Of a stretch of 64,000 bases of DNA, positions 1 through 9,938 are shown in pieces. The DNA comes from Centrapalus pauciflorus (taxonomy: Eukaryota > Streptophyta > Magnoliopsida > Asterales > Asteraceae), in the NCBI GenBank assembly GCA_020465985.1, contig JAANYP010003739.1:33653-97652 (forward strand), in the 5' to 3' direction. Both the position numbers and the translations under genes were made by a program. The notes beneath the pieces were generated by a model. It saw only the letters and a program-made list of their open reading frames with translations. It searched no databases and was not told the DNA's origin. The first letter of the stretch is position 1. Each line of letters begins with the position of its first letter.

Positions 1-440
1 CCAACCTCTTTGCCCACGCGATAGGCTAGCGTCGCTCCTCTGTTTGTGCCGCGGCCGGGTGATCCCTATTAGGCCGTGTGACAACGGTGGTCGGCGCGAG
101 ATAGTCGGGGTGGTGGGGAGCCTGAGGGTGCGAACACGAATGGGCAAAGGCGTTCGAAAGGGATGCAGCTCCCGTTCGCGCGTCGGGCGCTGGGGGAGCT
201 ACCTTCTTTGGGGGGGGCAAGTGGACCCAGAAGAAGGCCTGCCGGTTATCCAGCAGACCAAGTATGTTCGATGACGATGAGAACGGTTTTTGGGATGCAG
301 GAACACGTTGACTGCCCACGATGTCCGCACACCGAGGCCCAGAGAATCAACATCTCGGGCCGGGTCTGGAAAGTGATACTCGATGTGGATCCGCCTTTCT
401 AAGCGGGCCAGGATTTGGGTCTAGCGGAGTAGTATTAAAA
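1..440. other. GC-rich unassigned sequence
   Basis: This stretch is clearly richer in G+C than the following 12 kb. Short overlapping open frames exist on both strands, but none shows a domain I recognise and none runs long. It leads directly into the decayed Copia fragment at 441, so it may be an older part of that element or unrelated filler. I see no promoter or RNA gene in it. Confidence 0.3.
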
Positions 441-830
441 ACCATGGCGTCAAGAACCGACATGATCGGTGCTGGTGGTACGTTGTGTGCCAATGAAGTA
501 TGCAAGCGCACTCCGAAGGAGATGCATATGAAAGCTGTGACGCGATTCGAACGATACCTCAGAGTACAACACTCGAGCGGGGACGTTCGTATCACACGAG
601 CAAAAAGTGGAGATCTAGGATGTTGGTATGCATTTCCACAGATCTGACGATCGGAAGATGCACGTTGACAAGCCAATCACAATCGACTGAGTTTCAGTTT
701 CCTATAAGGGAGATGGTGTCCTGGCAATGCAAGCACACAAAAACGCAAGGTAGCTCGTGTCAAATCCCGCTGCGAGGCCGAGTATGTTGCTGGCGCTGGT
801 AGGGGCGGATCAAGTCGGTGCTCGTGGTGT
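441..830 (+). pseudogene. decayed Copia pol fragment (end of RT to RNase H)
   Basis: The translation from 444 reads MASRTDMIGA, then PKEMHMKAVTRFERYL. This matches the Copia signature ASRPDIMFA...PKESHxxAVKRIxRYLKG at the end of the reverse transcriptase. After frame changes, SWQCKHTKTQ (near 719) and SRCEAEYVAGA (near 760-800) match the Copia RNase H signature SWxSKKQ...SSxEAEYxA. Several frameshifts and substitutions separate the blocks, so this is a dead remnant. No LTR of the same element is visible nearby. The motif order is certain; the exact ends are estimates. Confidence 0.7.
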
Positions 831-1730
831 GGAGGACGACAACAATCGCGGGATTAGACGTTTGGCTTACACTCAAATCTCCCAATTAGGATACTAAACA
901 GTCTACTAATCGCTTTGATCTCGATAGTCCCAGTCACCTACAGCAACCAAACAAACACATAGACATAAGGCAAAATCATTTAATTCGTGATTGGTGCGAA
1001 AGTACCTTACAATAAATCGCGGTAAAAGTGGCAAAGAATGATAATAACAGATGATTCTTTAACAAACGCGTTGATTCAGTCACAGAGGTTGAGTATTTTT
1101 AATCAACGGAATGGAATGTCGCCCCCCAGATGTAATTTGACTTGCAGTAGTACGTTTTTTACTTTTAATATTGTAGCCTTACATAAAGAGTCGTTAGATA
1201 TTTCTTTCTTTACAAAGTTCCTGTTATTTAGGAAGTTTCTAATTTTTATTTAGTAAGTTAGTAGGGTGCTTAGTGTTACCTTGTTCTTCTTATGAAAACA
1301 AAGAAAAAATAAGAGAAAATTACAAAAATACAAAAAAAGAGAAGGCAGAAAGGAGTTAAGTCTAGATACAGAGGGTTTTTCAAAGTGACGAAAATTAAGA
1401 TAGCACCGTTGTTACAGACTCTAAGTGTTTAGGCTTTCACACATAATGCAACTAATTCTAAGTGTTATACTTTATTTTAGTTTGATGTGTTGGTAGGCAT
1501 AATACATCTAGGGAATCTCAAGGCTAATAAAATAATCTAGAAAAAGTCAAGCGTGTCACTAACTTAGATGTACGACCAATCGGTCTTAATTTTTATGTAC
1601 AAGACATACAAACATTGAGTCTAAATGAGGTATGCAAACTTTCTGGGGATGTATGGCAACATCAAATACATCTAAAAATGGAAAGAATAGAAATATCATA
1701 TGTAACTGAGAGTCGAAAACATGCAACTCT

Positions 1731-1893
1731 GTTGTACGTAAGTACAGACCTGTTGTCTCTGTTTAGATTCGGGTTAGCAGATATGTCGCTTTGTTGTACG
1801 TCAGTACAGACCTGTCACCGTTGTCTGCTAACTTTAAAAATAAACCTTAAGTCGAACTAAGACACTTTGTTGTATGAAAATACAGACCTGTGT
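1731..1893. repeat. three spaced copies of a GTTGTAC...TACAGACCTGT motif
   Basis: Near-identical 22-base copies start at 1731, 1793 and 1869. Each has the core GTTGTAYGNNARTACAGACC followed by TGT. The spacers are unequal (about 62 and 76 bases), so this is a degenerate short tandem repeat and not a perfect minisatellite. No gene lies within it. Confidence 0.55.
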
Positions 1894-2282
1894 CCGATGT
1901 TTGTCTTTTAAAGAAAGTTTGCAAATACCAACAAGTTAGAATCTTTTTCTGTGTGCCTTGATCATAAAAGTATGTCTATGTCTGAGTCACGTAAGATAAT
2001 TTCCTGATAAATAAAAAGGCCAAGGGATATTCCGAAATGTAGAATGTTTAACGGGGTACAATACCAACAATCGGCTAAATAGGTATGTCACGACAAACAA
2101 TCAAAGGAATCAAAAATTCCTAAGTGTGAAAGTTTAAGTACTGAAAGTTAGTATCAGACATCGCTATCTGATTGAACCTCTCTTAGACTATACTCATCAA
2201 AAATATGTTGTTTAGTATTTAGCTTAGCTTGTAAATTCTTTAAGTTTAGCTTAAGTCTAGAATAAATTTTTTGGTTAAAATT

Positions 2283-2355
2283 TTATTTTATTTTATTTTT
2301 ATTTTTACCTTAGTTTATTTTATTTTATTTTATTTTAGTTTAGTTTAATTTTTAC
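2283..2355. repeat. TTTTA low-complexity tract
   Basis: Repeated TTTTA/TTTAG pentamers make a simple pyrimidine-biased tract of about 70 bases. It has no further visible function. Confidence 0.7.
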
Positions 2356-2531
2356 TTAGGTAAAAGGTCAAAATTTACTGAGGGTGCATTCAAAGTTGGA
2401 TAAAATAAACAATGCGTGAACTATCTTGAGCTTAGGATAAAAGAATTGGCATAGTTTATCTGGTTACACGATACCGTAGAAAAGGGTTGGAAAAGTTGAA
2501 ATTATTTCAAAATTTTCGAAAATTTTTCTAA

Positions 2532-3205
2532 GTGTTGGTGGTTTCGAATCTAAGACAGACTCGAATAAGGAGTACTTCGAATTTGTCAGTAGATTCGAAT
2601 CTATCCTTAGAATCGAGGGTTGGTGGTATAAATAGGTCAACAGTGAAGTCATTTAAGACTTACTGTTTTCGAATCTATACACTCGAGTCTAAAGGCGATT
2701 TCGAATCTATTCTTCGAGTCTATCGTAATTCTCCTAAACGACATTTTGTCGAGTCTCTTACTTGGTGTTTCGATTCTACAGATACATCTAGGTATAATCA
2801 ACCGGATTGTACAAGATTTGTGTAGTTTTATACACAATTTTAGACTAAATCGTCGAATTTTGAAGTTTTATGGGTCGAAATAGGGTTTTTGGTAAATTAC
2901 CAAGTTTGGACCTATAAAAGATCAAATTAAAAGCATAAATCAATGATTAGAACCTAGTTGAACTAATGTATGTGATTTACTAAGTTCAAAATGGTTAAAA
3001 TCTTGGGTTTTGTTGAAAAAATTAACCGACGGGGTTTCGAGTCTGTTCATGGACTTCGAATCTGTTCATGGGTTTCTCGAATCTGTCATTAGATTCGAGA
3101 TGACCATGATCTTCGAATCTGTCCATTAGACTCGAATAGGGACAATTCGGATCTGTCCATTACACTCAATATGGACACTTCGAATCTGTTATTTTCGAAT
3201 CTATT
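2532..3205. repeat. cluster of TTCGAATCT-type short repeats upstream of the post-pol ORF
   Basis: About 20 variants of TTCGAATCT, CTCGAATCT or TTCGAGTCT occur in roughly 670 bases, many followed by GTYCATTAGA-like spacers (for example near 3037, 3055, 3074, 3113 and 3178). The same core recurs in the putative 3' LTR of the same element at 6645-6870 and in an unrelated Copia leader at 20240-20790. The sequence is non-coding and lies just upstream of the ORF at 3361. Confidence 0.7.
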
Positions 3206-3360
3206 GTTTATTTGCACTGTTTAATTTAAATTTTATTAAACTTGTAGAAATTTAATTGTGTTAGATTTTGTACTTAAACAAGTACAACATAAAACAAATT
3301 CGAATTTAAACAAGTTTATTGATTTTTCATGAGTCTAACAGTTTTGTTTATTGTGCAGAA

Positions 3361-5307
3361 ATGGCGGTTCGAGCTTTTGTTCCAAAGCATAATATGGTTC
3401 TTAATCCCGACAATAATATCCCTGAGGCGCAGGGTTATCGCCAAGTGTTGGATTTCCTAGCTGAATCTAGGATTAGCTTTGCTCTATACCATAACATCCC
3501 AATTGTTATTTCATATGTACGGCAGTTTTACGACCATTTACAAGTTCATTGCACTGTCACCCCGACAGTTCTAAGAACTAGAATCGTTGGACAGCCGTTA
3601 GTCTTCTCTGCAGACATGTTGCGTCAGGTTCTGCAGTTGGGATCTCAGGAACAAGAGGATGGGCCTATTGACTTTCCGTTAAGTATTAGGCAAACTGCTT
3701 TTCTGAGGATGGGATACAGTTTGGATGTTGCAAAGTCATCATACATGAAGAGTGGCCTGATTGGGCAATGGAGATTCTTGGTGCACGTATTCATGGTCTG
3801 TTTTGCGCCGAAGAAAGCTGGATTTGATTATATAGTGTCAAAGATCCAATCTGGGGTTATTGCATTGGTATACAATCAGAAGTTTAGCTTTTCACAGATG
3901 TTCTTCTCGGAGTTCGTTCATCAGATTGCGGCTCCAGAAAGGGAAAGATTTTTGCTGTACCCAAGATTCGTTATGATGATGATTAGGCATTTCTTGCCAG
4001 ACTTGCCGCCGTCAAATGACTCTCTGAGTGTTAACATTATGGACAAACGGATTTTCGCTGATTGTTCCTCACACCGAGGAAAATTGGCTGTTCCTGTTGC
4101 TCGTCCATTGTTCGGAGCCATTATGGATAGGGATTTTCAAGCCCCGGAAAATGCCAACTGGGCAGGGGTCGTTGAGTTTCCACAACAACAACAACAGCAA
4201 CAACGTCCACAACAACAACAGCCACGAGTTCAAAGACGCCGTCAGAGACCAGCAGTGAGTCAAATCCAGGCATCAAGGCCTTCTACAAGCGAGCAGCCCC
4301 AAGCACAGGAAGAAGGGCCTTCAAGTGCAGTTCCTGAATCTGAACAAATTGCGCAAACACTAGAAGAAATATGGGCATCAGGACCCCATGCGAACGAAGA
4401 CGTGGCCGCCGCACTAGTGGGGGAGTTGCTCAGTCCACCAGAAGGAGCAGAAGATGTTCTTAGAGATGTGGATGAGTATGAGCCAGAAAGGGCTGATGAA
4501 GGCTTGACATCTTCAGAATCAGAATCAGATGATATGGAGGAGCAGGAGGCTGAAGCTCCTGAATCAGTGGCTGCAGATCCCAATATTCACATCGGAACCT
4601 ATGGAGCTAGGTTAGTAGTGAATGAAGCAGCAGGATCGAGGAGGAGAGAAGAAAGGGAATCTGAAGATTCGGACTTTGAAGAAGAGGAGGTTGCTCCCCT
4701 AGTGACGAGGCAACGTGCCAAACGTCATCGGTTCATGCAAGGGTCTTCTTCGGCATCCACAAGTCAGTCAGAAGTTCCCCAATCCCAACCTCAAGCCACC
4801 GCTCCACCATCACCGCCACCTCAGCATCATGAGCCATATATTCCACCACCATTCATCCCTTCTCCCATTCAGTCCATTCCATCAACCTCAACCGCATATA
4901 CTGAAAATCAGAGGTTTGTGCAACTCAAGGGACGTGTTGACTTCCAGCATGTTCAGATCTTAACCTTAACAAAGGCTGTCGGCGAGCTCCAGGCACATAA
5001 CGCAAATCTTGACAAGGACAATGCCGAATTAAGGAAGATTGTGGAGGATGTAAGGGAAGAGAACACTGAATTAAAATCCTTTATTGCAGATCAGTCTTCA
5101 GAGATCCGATCAATGCGGTCCCTCCTTGAGCAGCTCATGAAAAATATACAAGCTCAGGGGCAGACGAGTTGTAGGGATCAGGAAGTGCAGCGCAGAGAGG
5201 ATGATGACGAAGACAATGATCCCGGTGCACATAAAGAGAATGAGCCTGTAGATTTTCCTGCAGCTCAAGCTACACAAGTTCAGGGGGAGCCTAGTCAAGG
5301 TGAATGA
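3361..5307 (+). CDS. post-pol ORF A of Copia element 1 (648 aa, function unknown)
   Basis: This is a large ORF of the kind carried downstream of pol in some plant Copia elements (the env-like position of SIRE/Maximus types). I chose the ATG at 3361 (MAVRAFVP); the open frame extends upstream to an ATG at 3319, but that part overlaps non-coding repeat. Residues about 20-220 form a conserved module with the string RFLVHVFMVCFAPKKAG and later FSFSQMFFSEF and FLLYPRF. The same pattern (KFLVHIIQQC.SPKRTG, FNFSNMIF, FLMYPRF) occurs in the ORF at 9939, so the two are homologous. A Gln-rich stretch follows at about 274-290, then long acidic and Pro/Ser-rich linkers, then a likely coiled coil at about 515-597. 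No signal peptide or membrane segment is evident. The frame ends in one TGA at 5305, and ORF B resumes four bases later in the same frame. A splice-acceptor-like TTTATTGTGCAG ends 2 bases before the ATG. Confidence 0.7.
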   Translation: MAVRAFVPKHNMVLNPDNNIPEAQGYRQVLDFLAESRISFALYHNIPIVISYVRQFYDHLQVHCTVTPTVLRTRIVGQPLVFSADMLRQVLQLGSQEQEDGPIDFPLSIRQTAFLRMGYSLDVAKSSYMKSGLIGQWRFLVHVFMVCFAPKKAGFDYIVSKIQSGVIALVYNQKFSFSQMFFSEFVHQIAAPERERFLLYPRFVMMMIRHFLPDLPPSNDSLSVNIMDKRIFADCSSHRGKLAVPVARPLFGAIMDRDFQAPENANWAGVVEFPQQQQQQQRPQQQQPRVQRRRQRPAVSQIQASRPSTSEQPQAQEEGPSSAVPESEQIAQTLEEIWASGPHANEDVAAALVGELLSPPEGAEDVLRDVDEYEPERADEGLTSSESESDDMEEQEAEAPESVAADPNIHIGTYGARLVVNEAAGSRRREERESEDSDFEEEEVAPLVTRQRAKRHRFMQGSSSASTSQSEVPQSQPQATAPPSPPPQHHEPYIPPPFIPSPIQSIPSTSTAYTENQRFVQLKGRVDFQHVQILTLTKAVGELQAHNANLDKDNAELRKIVEDVREENTELKSFIADQSSEIRSMRSLLEQLMKNIQAQGQTSCRDQEVQRREDDDEDNDPGAHKENEPVDFPAAQATQVQGEPSQGE

Positions 5308-5310
5308 GAA

Positions 5311-6363
5311 ATGGGAGAAGCCAGTTCATCAAAACAGCCTACAGAGTTTGAGATCAGTGAAATGATAGACGCTCTTATGGATCTCGATGATGATCCTATG
5401 GATATAGGTTTTGATAATGAAGATGAAGAACTGGAAGAAGGGGAGTTTGTGCCGGAAGAAATAGTTGACTGGCGTTCAGATGATGAGGTAGTCGCTGATG
5501 AGGATGATGAAGCTGACGAGATAGTTGTGCAGCAGAATCCGATCACGGATACCTGCATGATTGATGGAAATAATATTGTCAATGTAGATATAGTAAATGC
5601 TGCGTTAAATCCTCAACCATCAACAGTAGAACCTGCGAGAGAGCTAACAAATGAAGAAAAAAGAAAGCTATGGTTCAGGTCTGAACAAAAAGAGTTAAAG
5701 CTTAAGAAGACAATGAAAGTGCCGGGTACTGGGAAGCTGTCCGAACGAATATTAAGCTGGTTCTTTGATAGAGAACTACAGCTATTTGTAATTAAAAGGA
5801 AAGACGGGCTTCAGTACATGAGGCGAACTTTAAAAGCGTTCAACTCCCTGCCAAAGATCGAAATCACTGCGCTAGCATGGAAAGATTTGATAAACATTGG
5901 CGATGATCCCTATGCGAGCGTAATTGAAAGAATCATAAGAAAGGAGGGGAGATCAAGGAAATTCGAGCGTTTGAATCCAAGGGTCGGGAGAAGAGTAGAG
6001 GATCTGTCACGTATCGATCCTCTAACTGGACGACCGTGGATGAGGATTCAGTATAAACCAGCCAGATGTCTGAGGAAAGTGCCTCTAAAGCGAATGCCAC
6101 AGAATGTTTTGCAGAATCTACATTGGTGGTACGCCGATACTGAGACCGGGGAAGCAGTTATGGAGGATTTTGAAGAAAAAGTCATTCTTAGAGTCTACGA
6201 ACCGCTTCACCTGGTAAACCTCTCTAAAGAAGATCTTCAGATTTTGTATAATTGTAAGATCTCCAGTGACACACATATGGACGGTGAAGCAAGTAAGTAT
6301 GAAAATGTAGTCAAGGTATGTGTCGAGAAAGGTTTGTATGCTGGTAGTATTTTGAATCAATAA
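5311..6363 (+). CDS. post-pol ORF B of Copia element 1 (350 aa, function unknown)
   Basis: The frame is the same as ORF A and starts after a single stop and one codon, so both were probably one reading frame of about 1000 codons. The first 80 residues are strongly acidic (runs of D and E). Residues about 110-350 form the C-terminal module. It includes SWFFDRELQLFVIKRKDG, comparable to YWFAKSLDDRDLRIKFVIRR in the ORF at 10890, and later EEKVILRVYEPLHLVNLSKE before a final DLQIL. No enzyme motif is recognisable. The stop at 6361 is followed by a polypurine tract at 6413. Function is unknown; a role in packaging, trafficking or an envelope-like job would be speculation. Confidence 0.6.
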   Translation: MGEASSSKQPTEFEISEMIDALMDLDDDPMDIGFDNEDEELEEGEFVPEEIVDWRSDDEVVADEDDEADEIVVQQNPITDTCMIDGNNIVNVDIVNAALNPQPSTVEPARELTNEEKRKLWFRSEQKELKLKKTMKVPGTGKLSERILSWFFDRELQLFVIKRKDGLQYMRRTLKAFNSLPKIEITALAWKDLINIGDDPYASVIERIIRKEGRSRKFERLNPRVGRRVEDLSRIDPLTGRPWMRIQYKPARCLRKVPLKRMPQNVLQNLHWWYADTETGEAVMEDFEEKVILRVYEPLHLVNLSKEDLQILYNCKISSDTHMDGEASKYENVVKVCVEKGLYAGSILNQ

Positions 6364-6412
6364 ATAAACAAAGTTCTTAAATCAATTGTGTGATTTATTA
6401 GAAGTTATCGTC

Positions 6413-6421
6413 AAGGGGGAG
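6413..6421 (+). other. polypurine tract of Copia element 1
   Basis: AAGGGGGAG lies about 50 bases after the stop of ORF B and just before the putative LTR start. Polypurine tracts prime plus-strand DNA synthesis and normally abut the 3' LTR; here 6 bases (TCAGTT) separate it from the first TG. Confidence 0.65.
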
Positions 6422-6427
6422 TCAGTT

Positions 6428-7050
6428 TGTACATCCTGTGTGACGATAGCAGTCTAATTGATATTGCATTGTGATTTTAACGAGTGTTTTGATATATATG
6501 TTTATATGTGTTTGTCTGTTATTGATTGTGTGTTTGAACTTGATGTAACATATTACAAGAAGTTCAAACATAAAGGTCAAAGATTAACTCAAACATAAGT
6601 AAAACATAAGTTTCATCACTTAAGTGTTTAAGTGATTTGGCTAGATTCGAATTACACAAAGGTAGACATTCGAATCTGTGATAGATTCGAATGTAGCCTT
6701 AGATTCGAATGAAGGCTAGATTCGAGAGTGTCCTTGTGGACAGACTCGAATGGGCCTTGGGCCAGATTCGAGTTTGGCCCACATCAGACTCGAATCAAGG
6801 TCTATAATTAGGGATAGACTCGAGTCATTAGCAGACTTTTAGCAGAATTCGTGAGGAATTAAGCTTAAGGCGATCTCGAGTTTATCAGCTAGGTGAGTGC
6901 CGTTTCGGAGAGAATTAGTTCGTAGGATCGTTCGTGTGTCGTTCGTTCAGCGTCTAATAGTCTCCGTGTTTCGTGGTTGAGAGTTGTCCGTCTAGCCGTC
7001 AACGAGGATTCCGCACTCGTTTACGGATCCGCGTCTAGATAGATCTTGCA
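6428..7050 (+). repeat. putative 3' LTR of Copia element 1
   Basis: This segment follows the polypurine tract, begins TGTACATCC and ends ATCTTGCA exactly where integrase coding of another element resumes. No second copy exists in the window to prove the ends. Its middle (6645-6870) carries about a dozen TTCGAAT/CTCGAAT/CTCGAGT repeats. No target duplication can be tested because the left side is missing. Confidence 0.5.
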
Positions 7051-9599
7051 GTGGTAGACCTTACAGACAATATAGTGCACCAAGAACACCACAACAAAAC
7101 GGTGTAGCTGAAAGAAAGAACAGAACATTAATTGAGGCTGCTAGAACAATGTTAGCTGATTCAAATCTGCCAATGACTTTCTGGGCAGAAGCTGTTAATA
7201 CAGCCTGTTATGTTCTAAATAGGGTTCAAGTTGTTCAATCACAAGGAAAAACTCCCTATGAGTTATTCCATAACAGAAGTCCCCTAATTGCTTTCTTCAA
7301 GCCTTTTGGATGCCCATGTACTATTCTTCACACTAAGACTCACTTAGGAAAGTTTGAAAGTAAAGCTGAAGAAGGATTCTTTGTAGGATACTCAACTCAA
7401 AGCAAAGCCTATAGAGTATACAACAGTGTGTCTAAAACAATTGAAGAAAGTGCCAATGTTGAATTTAATGAAAATACTGCTAATATCAAAGGCACTGGTC
7501 CTGATTGGTTGTTTGATTTAGATTCACTAACAAATTCTCTGAGCTTTGTTGAGTATACTGCAGAAGCTGATGCATACAGGGTTGAAGCTGCTAACACAAA
7601 TTCTCATGCTGCCAATACAATTTCTCAAGCTGTTGGCACAAAGTTTCAGACTGCTGCAGATTCAACAAGTTGGGATGATTACACCACTCTACCACTTCTG
7701 TCATGTGATCCTCCAGGGGTCCTGAATGCCCAACATGATGCACATCCAGATACTGAAGTGTCACTCCCAAGTCCTGAGAGAACAGCTCCAACACAAAGGG
7801 ACACAGTCCCAGATTCAAGTCAAGCTGTTCCTGAAGCTGATCCTTTTACTAGTTCTGATGGAGATGATACAAATCTTGGAACTTCTTTTCAAACAGAGAG
7901 AGATCCCACACTAAGGGTTCACAAGTATCACCCTCTCAATCAAATACTGGGTGATCCAAGCACTCCTGTTCAAACAAGGAAAATGGTTCACAATGAGACT
8001 GCTGCTGCTGAACAAGCAGTTTCTGAATTCAGTCTAGCCGCTTTTGAACATGCCTGTTTCATGTCTCAACTAGAACCCAAAAAGGCATCAGAAGCATTAA
8101 AAGATTCATCCTGGATTGAAGCTATGCAAGAAGAGCTTTTACAGTTCAAAATTCAGAATGTATGGACTCTGGTGGATCTTCCTAAAGGTAAGAGAGCAAT
8201 TGGTACAAGATGGGTGTTCAGAAACAAGAAGGATGAGAGAGGGATAGTCATCAAGAACAAAGCAAGACTAGTAGCACAAGGGTACACTCAAGAAGAAGGC
8301 ATTGATTATGATGATGTATTTGCTCCAGTAGCAAGAATTGAAGCCATCAGACTATTTCTAGCCTATGCAAGCTTCAAAGGATTTAAAGTGTATCAAATGG
8401 ATGTCAAGTCTGCTTTCCTATATGGGACAATTGAAGAGGAAGTATATGTGTGTCAACCTCCTGGTTTTGAAGACTACAAGTATCCAGACAGGGTGTACAA
8501 GCTAGACAAGGCTCTTTATGGTCTTCACCAAGCCCCCAGAGCATGGTATGACACTCTGTCATCATATCTTCTACAGAATGGATTCAAGAGAGGCACTCTG
8601 GACAAAACACTTTTCACTAAATCCATCAAAGCTGAGATTTTACTTGTCCAAATCTATGTGGATGATATCATCTTTGGCTCAACAAATGATTGTTTGTGCA
8701 AAGAATTTGAGACCCTAATGCACAAAAAGTTTCAAATGAGTTCAATGGGGGAACTCACATTCTTTCTAGGGATGCAAGTTAAACAGAAGCCTACTGGTCT
8801 ATTCATAAGTCAATCAAAGTATGTCAAAGACATACTGGAAAAGTTTGGCTATCAAGACACAAAGGTTGCAAGCACTCCAATGGATCCTCATAAACAGCTC
8901 CATACAGACAAAGATGGCATAGATGTGGACATTCATCTATACAGATCCCTTATAGGATCTCTCATGTATCTAACATCTTCCAGACCTGATATTATGTTTG
9001 CTGTCTGTGTGTGTGCTAGGTTTCAATGCTCTCCAAAGGATTCTCACTTGGTTGCTGTTAAGAGAATCTTTAGATATCTTAAAGGCCAACCACATTTAGG
9101 CCTATGGTATCCTAAAGACTCTCCTTTTGAACTAACTGTTTATTCTGACAGTGACTATGGTGGATGCAACATTGACAGGAAATCTACAACTGGTGGATGT
9201 CAATACTTAGGAGCAAGACTGGTCTCTTGGCAATGCAAAAAGCAAACAACTGTCTCCACATCATCCACTGAAGCAGAATACGTAGCAGCTGCAAGCTGCT
9301 GCTCCCAGGTAATGTGGATTCAAAATCAACTAAGAGACTATGGTATGAATTTCTTATCCACTCCTATTTATATTGACAATTCAAGTGCAATCAGCATTGT
9401 GCAAAACCCAGTGAAATTCCCAAAAACCAAGCATATAGAAATCAGCTTTCACTTCATCAGAGACTGTAATGAAAAGAAGTTAATCCAAGTTACCAAAATA
9501 CATACTGATGATCAGTTAGCTGATCTATTTACAAAACCTTTTGATGTAGGAAGGTTCACTTTCCTAGTATCAAACATTGGTATGGTAAACATGGATTAA
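7051..9599 (+). CDS. Copia pol, 5'-truncated: integrase C-half, RT, RNase H
   Basis: The frame enters at 7050/7051 in the integrase (RQYSAPRTPQQNGVAERKNR) and stays open to a TAA at 9597. The first ATG is at 7149 (816 residues from there). In that numbering, integrase core and C-terminal region occupy about 1-130, followed by a variable linker. RT begins near 317 (SSWIEAMQEELLQF), with MDVKSAFLYG near 417 and the catalytic IYVDDIIFGS near 502. RNase H has YSDSDYGGC near 664 and SSTEAEYVAA near 706. These are canonical Ty1/Copia motifs. The RT and RNase H catalytic residues are intact, but the protein cannot work alone because the integrase N-terminal half, protease and gag are gone. The true start is lost. 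Confidence 0.9.
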
Positions 9600-9634
9600 A
9601 ATTTTCATTATTGTCTAATATGTATGCTTAATTT

Positions 9635-9643
9635 AAGGGGGAG
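9635..9643 (+). other. internal polypurine tract directly after pol
   Basis: AAGGGGGAG lies 36 bases after the pol stop, 3.2 kb upstream of the polypurine tract used at the 3' LTR. It is followed at 9680-9730 by CAAGCTGCTAAT and CATGCTGTTAG motifs like those at the beginning of the 3' LTR (12850-13020). This looks like a relic of an ancestral 3' end, with the post-pol ORFs located beyond it. Confidence 0.5.
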
Positions 9644-9938
9644 TCACTGTTTTATTAAAAGATGCTTCATTTCTAACTAACAGCTTGAATATTTTCTCAA
9701 GCTGCTAATTCATTTTCTCATGCTGTTAGTTGTTTTCACTTGATCTGTCAAAGTGTGCAGGGTATTTGGGTAATTTTTCAAATGTGTGCGCGGGACCCAA
9801 CCTTTCGAAACCTTTAAAGGTCCCGGTTTCGTTCAGTTGTAACTACCAGTTACATATTCTTCTTCAACAACCTCTTGCTTTCTCTCTGAACGAATCACAC
9901 ACTCTCCTTTCAAACCCTAAACCGTCGTTTCTTCATCA

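Larger units (their letters stand above)
831..2530. other. AT-rich non-coding stretch
   Basis: No convincing coding region is present. It contains a degenerate threefold repeat at 1731-1893 and a TTTTA-rich tract at 2283-2355. It may be the degraded left part (LTR, leader or deleted gag-pol) of the Copia element whose post-pol ORFs begin at 3361, but I cannot align any part of it to the putative LTR at 6428-7050. Confidence 0.35.
2532..7050 (+). mobile_element. 3' part of a Copia element with post-pol ORFs (element 1)
   Basis: This unit holds a short-repeat leader, two large ORFs (3361-5307 and 5311-6363), a polypurine tract AAGGGGGAG at 6413-6421, and a putative 3' LTR 6428-7050 that begins TG and ends CA. 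Gag, pol and the 5' LTR are not in the window. At 7051 the sequence becomes integrase of another Copia element in mid-gene, which suggests that this element inserted into that integrase and that the left arm was later lost. The lineage (SIRE/Maximus-like) is inferred from the ORF type and order. The left boundary is unknown. Confidence 0.6.

Noticed and set aside
2532..3205. Heat-shock elements built from TTCGAA repeats
   Set aside because: The spacing does not follow nTTCnnGAAnnTTCn; the half-sites overlap as TTCGAA, so a heat-shock factor array is not supported.
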